Source of the DNA: G963677445 sp963678275
Lineage (GTDB): Bacteria > Bacteroidota > Ignavibacteria > Ignavibacteriales > Melioribacteraceae
Reading direction: 5' to 3'
Length of the DNA: 64,000 bases
Assembly (NCBI GenBank): GCA_963678275.1
Contig: OY782765.1
Location: 4,402,001-4,466,000 of the forward strand
This document shows, piece by piece, positions 43,714-53,105 of the stretch. The notes under the pieces are model-generated. The model was given only the letters and a program-made list of their open reading frames with translations, was not told the DNA's origin and searched no databases. Position 1 is the stretch's first letter. Every line of letters starts with the position of its first letter. Position numbers and translations under genes: made by a program.

Positions 43714-46700
43714 TCAGGTCTCCCCATTTTTTTCAAAAGGTAGTGAAAAATGAAATTCGGCGCCGTTACCGGGAGAACCTTTTCCCCATACACTCCCTCC
43801 GTGTCGGGTAATAATTCTTGAAACGAGGGCCAGCCCGACACCTGTTCCCGGAAACTCTCTTTCGCTGTGAAGCCTTTGAAATACACCAAAAAGCTTACCT
43901 GCGTATTTCATATCAAACCCTGCTCCATTATCTTTAATTGAGTATATTACATATTTCTCATCCTCAGTCGCGCTGATTTTAATAATGATCTTTTCTTTTC
44001 CCGAAGAAAATTTCACCGCGTTCGACAGCAGGTTAAACCACACCTGGCGAATCATATTTATATCACCCAATATCGATGGGAGAGGTGAAAGAGAAAATTC
44101 AATTGTTAATTCTTTATTATGACCGGCAATTTCATTATATGTCGACTGCACAAGCTTTTCCATATCAATTTTTGTTTTATGCATCGCCATACGTGAAGCC
44201 CTGGAAAAGGTGAGAAGATCATCAATTAGTTTACCCATTTTCTGTGTGTTTTTCAGAATAACGGAAGCAAGCCTTTTTGCTTCCGGTTCCATATCACCGG
44301 CATAATCATTAAAAAGCATTTCGGTAAACCCGAGTATAGCTCTCACGGGAGCTCTTAAATCGTGTGAAACCGAATAAGCGAATGCCTCAAGTTCCTTATT
44401 TGCAGAAAGAAGCTCCCCGGTTCTCTCCTTTACCATCAGTTCAAGATTCTCTTTGTGTTTTTTAAGCTCCCTTTCAGTGTTTTTTCTGTCGGTTATATCA
44501 ATGGAAGTGGTTAGTATCGCGTTTTTATTGCCAAATAATATCGCGACCGCCGAAAAATCAAGAATTCTTGTTTCACCTGATTTTGTAATAACCTTCAGTT
44601 CATATCTATGTTCAGGCACTATGCCATTTATACGTCGCGCGGCATTTGTTAAAACCACTTCTCTCATATCAGGATGAACAATATCTATCGGTTTTATTTT
44701 TTTCGATTCTTCCTCGCTGTAACCTAAAATTTGCTGCCATTGTTTATTTGTATAAGAATAACCTTCCCCTTCGGCATCAGCAACAATTGATATCATAACC
44801 AGGGCGGAATCGGCCAGCTTACGGAATTTTTCTTCACTTTCGGCAAGCAGAAGTTCCGCTCTTTTCCTTTCTGTCACATCATCAAAAACAGCGACAATTT
44901 CATTGCTTGGCAAACGAAACACCCGGTTTTCAAAATAGTTGGAATATTTATCATCTATATACATTTTTGCCGGATAAAAAGCAGGTTTTCCCGTTTTCCA
45001 TACTTCTCTGAAAATATCTATCAATCCGAATTCATCAATATTTGGTCGGATATCCGCTATTTTTTTTCCAATTACAGCTTCCTTTTCAACTCCGTCCTGA
45101 TCAAGAGCGGCTTTATTAAAATCCTGAATAACATAATCATTACCGGTTTTTCCATCATTTAATACTTTATATATTGCCACTCCGCTGTTAATCGTATCGA
45201 CAAGTTCACGGAACCTGGTTTCACTTTTTATCAGATTTTGTTCTGTTTTCTTTTGTTCAGTTATATCGAAGAGAGTGACAGCAAATTGATATTTCGCCGG
45301 AGAAAAAGCTTTAACATCCCAGTATTTATCCAGGTATTCCGAATGATCAATTATATGCATCGGCTCCCCGGTAAGGGCTATCTTTCCATATCGGTCAATC
45401 CATTTTTTCTCCAGAAGAGGAATTACTTCTGTTCCTTTGCGTCCGATAACTTCTTTTGCCAAAAGTCCGGTAAGATTTTCATAAGCTCTATTCACTTCAA
45501 GAAAAACAAAATCAACCGGATTACCATTTTCATCAAGGAGTATTTCATGCAGAGCGAATCCTTCATTAATATTATTAAAAAGTGTCCGGTATCTTTCTTC
45601 GCTTTTCTGGAGCGCGCTTTCAGCGTTTTTGCGTTCGGTAATATTTTCCACCACAGCCAGAATTCGATTGATATTGCCATCTTCATCTGAAAGCGGAACT
45701 GTCTTATACAATTGATGCTGATCGTCAATAATTAATTCAAATTCCGATTCTTCTCCACAAAATGTATTTTTATAATGCTCAATTACTATGTCGCTCTTTT
45801 CACCAAAAACCTTTTCAATCGATAAGCCGCAATAATCTTCAGGATTTAAATTACGGTTTCTGAATTCCTGCCCGGAGGAATAACTTATGGTAAAATCCTT
45901 TTCTATAACAGACAGATAGGAATTAGGGAAATTTTCAGCGATTTTTCTTAACAGCGCTTCATTCCTTTTTAAGGCCTCTTCCGCTTCTTTTTTTTCGGTG
46001 ATGTCGTGTGAAATTATCTGCGCGGCATATATTTGTCCCTCCGCGTTTCTTATTGGATGAACATTTGAATAAAGATATCTTACTCCTTTTGGAAAAACCA
46101 CACGTTCTTCAAATACACTGTTATTTCCGGTATCAATTACATTCCTGATTCTTTCTGTATATTCTTCAGCGAATTCTGAATGAAGATCAAAAAATGTTTT
46201 TCCAATAAAGACGTCCGGCCGGCCGTTAAAGAATGCGGCTGTCTTTTTGTTCATCAGCAGGCATCTGCCATTTCTGTTATATAAAGAAACAAGAACATCC
46301 GCGTTATCAAAAAGAAGTCGGTATTTTTCCTCACTTTCGGTTATCATACCGGTAATCTTTTTTCTTTCGGTAATATCCCTGACTATTCCGTAAAAATAAA
46401 CTTTACCGCCCCATTCAAATTTTTGGGCGCTTACCTCAACAGGGAAAGTTTCTCCCTTTTTGTTTATATGAACAGTTTCAAACATATGGTGATAATTCAC
46501 AGGAACATTGCCCCATGAATTCAGAAAATCCTCCCGCGAAAAATTAACGTCAACACAATCAACCGATAATCCCGTAAGCTCTTCCCTGCCGCGGCCTGTC
46601 ATCCTCTCGGCGCTTTTATTTACCTCAATAATAACACCTTCTTCATTAATCAGATATATCGCGTCCATTGCTGTGTCGATTAAATGCCGGTATTTTTCCT

Positions 46701-47049
46701 CATCTAAAATTGAGGTGACCGGCGCAGGTTCATTTTTGTTTTCTGAAATATCCATCCCAATCAGAAAAATACTTTCTTCAGACATCTCTTTAAGGATATC
46801 AGCGACAGTTTCAGCAACAGAACAACTTAAATCTGCGACCGGTCCTATCTTTTCCCCCTTCTCAAGTCCTGGTCTGGAGGAGATGTCAACAATTTTGATC
46901 TCATACCGTGGCGATTTCAAAGATTTGCAATAATCTTTTAACCTTCTGATCATTTTATCAGCGCGCGGTGTTATCCCTGAAAAATAAAGCGTAATTTTCA
47001 TTCGCGCGCTTTCCTCAACAAAGCGCTCCTGTTCGGAAAACATATTCAT
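43714..47049 (-). CDS. Hybrid sensor histidine kinase with KaiB-like N-terminal domain and six PAS domains
   Basis: 1111 residues. Residues ~17-105 match the KaiB/SasA sensory fold (ITLYFSGITPRADKMIRRLK, IKIVDISSRPGL, IFLIGMDIS). Then come six PAS domains (about 120-235, 243-360, 370-485, 495-610, 620-735 and 745-865), a coiled coil, HisKA with His896 in YSVSHDLRAP, and HATPase with LLSNAVKFS, DNGAGFD and GTGVGLALV. No transmembrane segment, so it is a cytoplasmic multi-signal kinase. The start ATGAATATG has no strong ribosome site; a Met at residue 17 is possible. Its response-regulator partner is not adjacent. Confidence 0.88.
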   Translation of the reverse strand: MNMFSEQERFVEESARMKITLYFSGITPRADKMIRRLKDYCKSLKSPRYEIKIVDISSRPGLEKGEKIGPVADLSCSVAETVADILKEMSEESIFLIGMDISENKNEPAPVTSILDEEKYRHLIDTAMDAIYLINEEGVIIEVNKSAERMTGRGREELTGLSVDCVDVNFSREDFLNSWGNVPVNYHHMFETVHINKKGETFPVEVSAQKFEWGGKVYFYGIVRDITERKKITGMITESEEKYRLLFDNADVLVSLYNRNGRCLLMNKKTAAFFNGRPDVFIGKTFFDLHSEFAEEYTERIRNVIDTGNNSVFEERVVFPKGVRYLYSNVHPIRNAEGQIYAAQIISHDITEKKEAEEALKRNEALLRKIAENFPNSYLSVIEKDFTISYSSGQEFRNRNLNPEDYCGLSIEKVFGEKSDIVIEHYKNTFCGEESEFELIIDDQHQLYKTVPLSDEDGNINRILAVVENITERKNAESALQKSEERYRTLFNNINEGFALHEILLDENGNPVDFVFLEVNRAYENLTGLLAKEVIGRKGTEVIPLLEKKWIDRYGKIALTGEPMHIIDHSEYLDKYWDVKAFSPAKYQFAVTLFDITEQKKTEQNLIKSETRFRELVDTINSGVAIYKVLNDGKTGNDYVIQDFNKAALDQDGVEKEAVIGKKIADIRPNIDEFGLIDIFREVWKTGKPAFYPAKMYIDDKYSNYFENRVFRLPSNEIVAVFDDVTERKRAELLLAESEEKFRKLADSALVMISIVADAEGEGYSYTNKQWQQILGYSEEESKKIKPIDIVHPDMREVVLTNAARRINGIVPEHRYELKVITKSGETRILDFSAVAILFGNKNAILTTSIDITDRKNTERELKKHKENLELMVKERTGELLSANKELEAFAYSVSHDLRAPVRAILGFTEMLFNDYAGDMEPEAKRLASVILKNTQKMGKLIDDLLTFSRASRMAMHKTKIDMEKLVQSTYNEIAGHNKELTIEFSLSPLPSILGDINMIRQVWFNLLSNAVKFSSGKEKIIIKISATEDEKYVIYSIKDNGAGFDMKYAGKLFGVFQRLHSEREFPGTGVGLALVSRIITRHGGSVWGKGSPGNGAEFHFSLPFEKNGET

Positions 47050-48062
47050 TATTTTACGTTATTTGTGAGAAAACACTGATGCATCAGTCAAATGCCTGCG
47101 AAAAAAATAATATATCAGAATAAATTCTGAAAGTCAATCACAGCAGAAAAATTATACTTGGTTAAAAAAACAGCCGTACTCATATACTGGCAGAGCCAGA
47201 AAAAAAATCGAATACGAAGAAAGAATCGTACTCGTCTTTACCAAAACACCCGGGTTATTCGAGAACGAGAACGATTACGAGTACCGCTTCGCCCCCAGGG
47301 GGATCTTCCATGTATACGATAAAATTTTGCCGTTTTGCGTAGAATTTAACTGCTTACGGAATACTCTAATAATTTGCCGGAGAAAAATGGAGGGAATAAA
47401 TAAGTGTGTTATCAGGTGCATAATATAACATACTCTGAATTATATTCGAAACTTTCTTCAACGCAGTGTACCAAACAAGAAGTGGTGAGAACCTTATTCC
47501 TGATTTTTTAACCTTAGTAGCTGAAAATATAACAACAGGGGTTCCGGAAAAGGCACAAAGAGCACAAGGTGAATAACTCCGCGCCTTTAGGAGGAAAACC
47601 GATTCATTATGATCACACTAAAAGGGCTTAGCCCAAAGAATTGTTGTTAAGGAAATAACATTCTGTGCAAAAGAAAATCCCGCTACTTTCTGAACCATGA
47701 TTAAAGGATTTATTGATTACCTGATTATTTTTCGGTATCGGTATCGGTATCGGTATCGGTATCGGTATCGGTATCGGTATCGGTATCGGTATCGCAATCG
47801 TTTTTGCCTTACCGCGAGCAGAAGGAATCCTCTGATAAAGCTACAAACCAAGTCATTATATTCATCCTCTAAGCTGGCAAAGCCAGAACCAAAAAGAAAT
47901 TCAAAAAAAACGTTCTGGTAATCGTCCTCGTACTCGGCTTTTTTCTAAGGCGAATTTTTCGAGTACGATAACGAGTACCGCTTCGCTGAGTACGAGTACG
48001 ACTATTTAAATCAATTTACTCAATTCAATATTCTGCCATAAAAAGCAAGAATATTATTGTTA
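47050..48062. repeat. Repeat mosaic upstream of the KaiB-PAS kinase
   Basis: 47165-47365 is an inverted copy of the GTACGA-rich module plus the CTACGCAAAATGG-type repeat. 47551-47800 is a third copy of the MITE-like family (starts AGGCACAAAGAGCACAAGG, contains CTGAACCATGATTAAAGG). 47925-48010 is another partial GTACGA-rich copy. No gene. Confidence 0.75.
47733..47792. repeat. Hexanucleotide microsatellite (CGGTAT)10
   Basis: Ten uninterrupted CGGTAT units inside a MITE-like copy. Related copies have one or two units (near 7935, 8425 and 56503), so this one has expanded. Open frame 47697-47921 through it would encode Arg-Tyr repeats and is not considered a gene. Confidence 0.95.
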
Positions 48063-48314
48063 AGTCGCCTAATTTTTCCCCAGGCAAAGCTTAGGAAAAT
48101 CCCCCGAAGGGGGTTAAACCTAATAGCCACGGGGTGTTCACGCAGGGAATTCCCCGTGGGAGCGGTTAGTACAATATTGAAATTCTGGCTCAGCCGGTTC
48201 ATGGATTTTGAATCGCGGCCTGACTATCGGCAACATGTTATTGGCGGGCTTTTTGACAAATTTTACTCCCTGGATTATCCTCAACATGTTGGCGTTAGTG
48301 TATTGGTAAGAGCC
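48063..48314 (-). repeat. Cassette-type repeat locus III (single short unit)
   Basis: Minus orientation: twin-AACATGTTG block (48191-48314), then an F-type insert with CCACGGGG/CCCCGTGG and CCCCCTTCGGGGG-like hairpins (48100-48165), and the closing CCCCAGGC...hairpin (48076-48100). The same insert is the middle unit of locus V (57951-58080). Confidence 0.82.
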
Positions 48315-48452
48315 TAATATGGAACTTATTTTTTATCGTTTGCTCGATGAATGAAAAATACTGTTTATATTGAGAGCCATAGATATGATAATTCGCGATA
48401 CACTTCCGCGATTTCATTTTGCGGGAGGAAAGGAGTTCCGAATTTAAAATAA

Positions 48453-48479
48453 TGAGTCACGGAAAAAATCCGTGACTCA
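48453..48479 (-). terminator. Hairpin terminator of tonB
   Basis: Perfect 11-bp stem TGAGTCACGGA / TCCGTGACTCA with a 5-base loop, 55 bases beyond the tonB stop. On the minus strand it is followed by TTATTTT, fitting an intrinsic terminator. Just beyond it, 48406-48440 is a dispersed repeat shared with 24460 and 58666. Confidence 0.65.
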
Positions 48480-48533
48480 ATAAATTTGAATTTACACAAA
48501 AAATCGGGAAAATAGTAATCAATAAGAATGCGG

Positions 48534-49202
48534 TTATCTCTCCAGTCTGAATATTATTGGAATAGTCATTCTCACTTTAACCGGTTTATCCAACTGCCTG
48601 CCGGGTGTGAATCTTGTGGCGGCAATTGCTTTAACCGCCTCCTCATCACAACCTCCCCCTATGCCTTTCAGCAGTTCTATCTCAGTTGGATTTCCCTTTT
48701 TATCGATCAGAACTCTGACAATTACCTTGCCTTCAATTTCGGCGATTCTGGCAATTTCAGGATATTTGATTCTTTTCATTATCGATTCCAGTCCCCCGAT
48801 AATAGAAGGTTTTTCTTCGATAATCCAAAAGGGAACAATTTCATCCGGCTCATCGACCGGATTTTCAACAACCGGCGGAGGTTTGGGGGGAGGAACCGGG
48901 TTATTGAAGTCAATAACTGTTTCTTCAAATATAACATCGGGAAGATCATCATCGCCGCCCGGTTTTTCCAGCGCCGGAGCGGGCATGGGGGGCGGCGGGG
49001 GAACTTCGTGGACTGTCGGCAGCGCACTGTCATCAATTGATATAAAAGGATCCTGTTTTTCTGATTCCGGCTTCTCCGGATGCAGGGCGGGAACAAGTTT
49101 GAACGCCGCTATCATGAATAGCAGGGCAATAATTACAGCCGTTTCAAGAAACCGCTGGTGTTTTTTTCGCAAATCGGCACACGGATTTTTAGGGAGCGCC
49201 AT
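48534..49202 (-). CDS. tonB: TonB energy-transducing protein
   Basis: 222 residues. Short cytoplasmic start, one transmembrane anchor (about 20-38), a proline-rich periplasmic linker (VPPPPPMPAPALEKP; VPPPKPPPVVENP), and a C-terminal TonB domain: YPEIARIAEIEGKVIVRVLI, GGCDEEAVKAI and FTPGRQLDKPVKVRMTIPI. GAGGAGG precedes the ATG. It passes the proton-motive force from ExbB/ExbD to outer-membrane receptors. ExbBD are not adjacent. It ends at a clear hairpin terminator. Confidence 0.93.
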   Translation of the reverse strand: MALPKNPCADLRKKHQRFLETAVIIALLFMIAAFKLVPALHPEKPESEKQDPFISIDDSALPTVHEVPPPPPMPAPALEKPGGDDDLPDVIFEETVIDFNNPVPPPKPPPVVENPVDEPDEIVPFWIIEEKPSIIGGLESIMKRIKYPEIARIAEIEGKVIVRVLIDKKGNPTEIELLKGIGGGCDEEAVKAIAATRFTPGRQLDKPVKVRMTIPIIFRLER

Positions 49203-49370
49203 AATATCCTCCTCAATGGTAGTTAAGAAATTTTCAGGCGGTATCCGGATACCTGTTTATTATAAAGCCCTGTTCATAATAATGTTTCGCCGGTTCTCAA
49301 TTAAAACTGTCATTAATTGTCATGGCAGAATGTTATGCTAAGGGCAGGGAATATTCTACTTTTTGATTCA

Positions 49371-49889
49371 GGCTCTTATCACCACACTAACGCCAACATG
49401 TTGAGGATAATCCGGGAAGCAAAATTTGTCAAAAAGCCAGCCAATAACATGTTGCAGATAGTCAGGCCGCGATTCCAAATCCATAAGCTGATGGAGTCAG
49501 AAAAAGAAAAGTTATCGGTTAGCTCAAGGATAGTCCTCCCCCGTCTTCAAAGAAAAACACTTTGAATCCACCCCCTTGCCAAGAGCATCCCTCTGGGGCC
49601 GAAGGGGGATATTTATCGATAATCCCGAGCAATCAAAATGTCCCCCGCCGGCCCCATGGGGATGCAAGCAAGGGGTGGCACCGATGTGTTTTTCGTCGGG
49701 GACGGGGGAGGACACACCTCGAGTAACTACGAAACTTGTACCTGGCAATAAAACTTTCTACTTATTGATAAATCTCTTACCAATTTGCGTAAAATTTAAT
49801 TTCTTATTGAATATAATACCCCCCGTTTTGCCAGGGAACTTTTCCCCGACAGGGTGTTTTCCTCAAGCTCAGCCTGGGGAAAATTTAGA
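49371..49889 (+). repeat. Cassette-type repeat locus IV (single unit)
   Basis: Twin-AACATGTTG block (49371-49490), insert B (49534-49712), a shared AT-rich part with ATTTGCGTAAAATTTAATTTC, and the closing hairpin with GGGGAAAATTTAG (to 49889). Located between tonB and the UvrA-like gene. Open frames here are translated repeat. Confidence 0.85.
49534..49712. repeat. Structured insert B, copy 3 with lengthened stem
   Basis: Same P1, P2, P4 and P5 as 35179-35317. P3 is longer: the left arm has gained 22 bases and the right arm 18, and the gained parts pair with each other (GCATCCC with GGGATGC; GGGGCC with GGCCCC). Confidence 0.8.
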
Positions 49890-49950
49890 TACTTAAAGGT
49901 AAAAAAGATAAAAAATCCTGATTTTATTTCAAAATGCTCCACTATCCTTT

Positions 49951-52200
49951 TTATCTGTCAAGATATTTTTTCAGGAACTTTCCTGTATAAGAATTATTCA
50001 CTTGCGCGATTTCCTCCGGAGTTCCCACCGCTATAATTTCACCGCCGGCGCTGCCTCCTCCCGGTCCCATATCTATGATACGGTCGGCCGATTTAATAAT
50101 ATCGGGATTATGTTCGATAACCACCAGTGAATTTCCCCTGTTTACCAGGTCATTGATAATATTCAGCAATAATTGCGCGTCAGCCGCGTGAAGACCTGTG
50201 GTCGGTTCATCAAGAATATATATGTTGCCCGATTTCCCCAGTTCGGATGCGATTTTTATACGTTGCGCTTCTCCGCCGGAAAGTGTCGAGAGGGGCTGTC
50301 CGAGTGTCAGATAACCAAGTCCGACTCTGGCAAGAAGCTTTAATTTTTCCGTTATTTTACGATTTTCAAAAAAGCTAAGGCCTTCATTAACCGTCATCGA
50401 CAAAACTTCATAAATATTTTTTTCTTTATAACTAAGAGATAACACCTCTTCAGTATATCTTTTGCCACCGCAAAGGGGGCAGACAGTCCGGACCGGATCC
50501 ATAAAATGCATCTCTATCTCGAGTGAACCTGTTCCGTTACATTTTGGACAGGCTCCCTCCGAATTAAAGCTGAACATAGAGGCGGGCAGTCCGGTGGCCG
50601 ATGAAAACTCCTTCCTGACCTGGTCAAAAGCTCCGGTATATGTGAGCGGATTTGAACGGGATGATCTGCCGGCGGGCGACTGGTCAATGACCACCGCTTC
50701 AGGATATATTTTCGCGAATATATCATTTATCAAAGTGCTTTTCCCCGATCCGGCGACACCGGTTACACAGACAAAAATACCGAGAGGAATTTCAACCGTT
50801 ATATTTTTCAGGTTATGCAGGTCGGCGTTCGCTATAACGAGGCTTTCATTACTTTTTCTCCTTTCCGGGGGAACACTGATTCCCTTACCGAGATAACTGC
50901 CGGTTATTGTGCCCGATTTTTTTAATCCGTCAACACTTCCGGCATAAGATAATTCTCCTCCGTTAACCCCAGCCCCTGGACCAAGATCAACGACATAATC
51001 GGCGCCGCAGATTATTTCACTGTCATGTTCAACCACCAGAACACTGTTGCCTTTATCCCTTAATTTTATAAGCATTTTCCTTAGCATTGTTATATCGTGG
51101 GGGTGAAGCCCTATACTCGGTTCATCCATAATATACATCATATCTACCAGGTCGCAGTTAAGCTGCCGGGCAGTTTTTACCCTTTGTGATTCACCTCCCG
51201 AAAGTGTCGGAGTCGGACGGTCCAGTGTCAGGTACCCCACCCCGATATCCACCAGATTCTGTACTCTTTTCAAAATATTTTTAATAATTGGTTCTGCCAG
51301 CGGACCTTTAATCTTTTCAAGAAAAGGAATGAGCTCTGTCATTTCCATACCGCTGAGCTCAGCGATATTTTTTCCCCCGACAAGAGAGCTTAATGAAAGG
51401 CTGTTTAATCTTGCCCCTTTGCAGGAACGACATGGTTTTAATGTGAAGAATTTTAAATATTTTTCAGGTATATCTCTTGTATGTTCCTTGTTGAGGAACA
51501 ACCTTTTGAATTTTGTTATAACCCCTTCAAAAGCTGCCTCTTTGGTATCGACGCCTCTTTCGCGGCGGTAAAACACCGAATCGGCATTCAGAAGTATTTC
51601 CCTTTCCTCCGCATTCATTTCCTTAACCGGAATATCGGTATTGAATAATCCGCAGGCGAGCAGTTCTTTATAATACCATTTTCCCGGCTCATAGCTGGGG
51701 TGAAGCACCGCCCCCTCTCTTACTGATTTATTTTCATCGAGCAGCATCTTTTCATCAACATCAATCTCTGAGCCCACTCCCCTGCAGCGAAGACACATAC
51801 CCGCGGGATTATTAAAAGAAAAAACATCCGAGTTGCCCACAAATGGTTTTCCGGTTCGGGCATAAAGAAGTCTGAGGTAATTATAAATTTCGGTAAACGT
51901 GCCAACCGTTGATCTCCTGTTGCTTCCAATCCGTTTCTGATCAATAACAATTGGTGTGGAAATATTGGTTATTTCATCGATATCAGGTCGGGGTGGTTTT
52001 GGAAGCCTGGCCCTGGCGTAAGCGCTGAATGTCTCTATCAACTGCCTTTGAGCTTCCGCGTAAATAGTATCAAAAACCAGAGAAGATTTACCGGAGCCTG
52101 AAACTCCTGTGAAAACCACAATTTTGTTTTTGGGTATGCTCAGACTGATATCTTTCAGATTATGCTCCCTTGCCCCCCTGATTTCAATTGAACGGGCCAT
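49951..52200 (-). CDS. Short UvrA-like ABC protein (UvrA2 class)
   Basis: 749 residues from the ATG at 52200, where AGGAA precedes MARSIEIRGAREHNLK; a longer reading to 52281 has no homologous start. Two ABC modules: Walker A GVSGSGKSSL and GVAGSGKSTL, signatures LSGGESQRVKTARQL and LSGGEAQRIKIASEL. Zinc-binding CPKC...CPLC is in the second module. At ~750 residues it lacks the UvrB-interaction insert of canonical UvrA (~940), as in UvrA2/DrrC-type proteins tied to damage tolerance and drug resistance. It probably binds damaged DNA but may not support standard excision repair. It is a single gene. Confidence 0.85.
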   Translation of the reverse strand: MARSIEIRGAREHNLKDISLSIPKNKIVVFTGVSGSGKSSLVFDTIYAEAQRQLIETFSAYARARLPKPPRPDIDEITNISTPIVIDQKRIGSNRRSTVGTFTEIYNYLRLLYARTGKPFVGNSDVFSFNNPAGMCLRCRGVGSEIDVDEKMLLDENKSVREGAVLHPSYEPGKWYYKELLACGLFNTDIPVKEMNAEEREILLNADSVFYRRERGVDTKEAAFEGVITKFKRLFLNKEHTRDIPEKYLKFFTLKPCRSCKGARLNSLSLSSLVGGKNIAELSGMEMTELIPFLEKIKGPLAEPIIKNILKRVQNLVDIGVGYLTLDRPTPTLSGGESQRVKTARQLNCDLVDMMYIMDEPSIGLHPHDITMLRKMLIKLRDKGNSVLVVEHDSEIICGADYVVDLGPGAGVNGGELSYAGSVDGLKKSGTITGSYLGKGISVPPERRKSNESLVIANADLHNLKNITVEIPLGIFVCVTGVAGSGKSTLINDIFAKIYPEAVVIDQSPAGRSSRSNPLTYTGAFDQVRKEFSSATGLPASMFSFNSEGACPKCNGTGSLEIEMHFMDPVRTVCPLCGGKRYTEEVLSLSYKEKNIYEVLSMTVNEGLSFFENRKITEKLKLLARVGLGYLTLGQPLSTLSGGEAQRIKIASELGKSGNIYILDEPTTGLHAADAQLLLNIINDLVNRGNSLVVIEHNPDIIKSADRIIDMGPGGGSAGGEIIAVGTPEEIAQVNNSYTGKFLKKYLDR

Positions 52201-52281
52201 ACTGATTCCTTTTTTTTGAGCAAATTTATGTATAGACAGATCAATTTCCCTGATAAATATTGCGGGAGATAAATTTGGCAA

Positions 52282-53105
52282 TATAATTATTCCGTAAGAA
52301 GTTAAATGCTACGCAAAATGGCAGGAGATCAATTAATAATGAATAATTAATAATTGCAATTATAAAGTAACATCAAGAGTAAAAATATTGCTAAAAAACG
52401 CTCCAAATCACCAAGACAAAATCCCGCGAAAAAAGATTCAAAGAACCTAATTTTGATTTTTTAACCTCCCAGGCAACAAGAATACATTTTAGAGAAGAAG
52501 CCAGTCATTTTTTTACAAATATTTTGACTTCTCTCCAGATTATTGACATCTCAAGGTAGATCAAATCCCTCCTGACCTCCCCTTAAAATCTTAAGGGGAG
52601 GGGATTTTGATCTCTAATTTTTGAAGAGTTTTCGCCAGGTTATACTTTCGGTAATTGTCGCTGTAAAATTTGAAATTTGATCTTTTCCCAAATTGGAGCT
52701 CCTTCATAGCTTTCAATTTTCCCTCAAAAACAAACCTTATTACTTTATTCAAAGAAATATTATTTCCTTCGAATTTCGGTGATTAACGCTGAAAAAGATA
52801 TCTGAACAGGATTACAAAGATTTGAAAGATTTACAGGAACAAAAGCTACCCGGAAATCGAAATCCAAATTGTCATCGTAATCGAGTTTTTTAAAAATCAG
52901 AGAAGTATTTGTTATTCGTCACTCTCCACTAACCGCTCTTCACTTCCGGCTTGCCAGTTTATGACTAAACTTGTGACTTATGGTAATGGAGTAAACAGAA
53001 CCTGTTATTTGGCTCTTTTTCAACAAAAGAATATTTTTTTTGTTATTTTAATAATGATGATTTTGTTCTGAATATTCAATTTACTTTTAGTTACTTAAGG
53101 CTGGT
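52282..53105. repeat. Gene-free repeat mosaic before the second PAS kinase
   Basis: One copy of the TCCGTAAGAAGTTAAATGC...GCAAAATGG repeat (52290-52328), a copy of the AACCTAATTTTGATTTTTTA phrase near 52445, and a perfect 11-bp hairpin CCTCCCCTTAA / TTAAGGGGAGG (52576-52601). The last ~100 bases before 53106 are AT-rich promoter-like sequence. Confidence 0.65.

Noticed and set aside
47697..47921. Open frame with (Arg-Tyr)n.
   Set aside because: It is produced by the CGGTAT microsatellite; no start context and no homology expected.
48607..49341. 244-residue plus-strand frame opposite tonB.
   Set aside because: It is the antisense shadow of the well-supported tonB gene; its Gly/Ser-rich content mirrors the proline codons.
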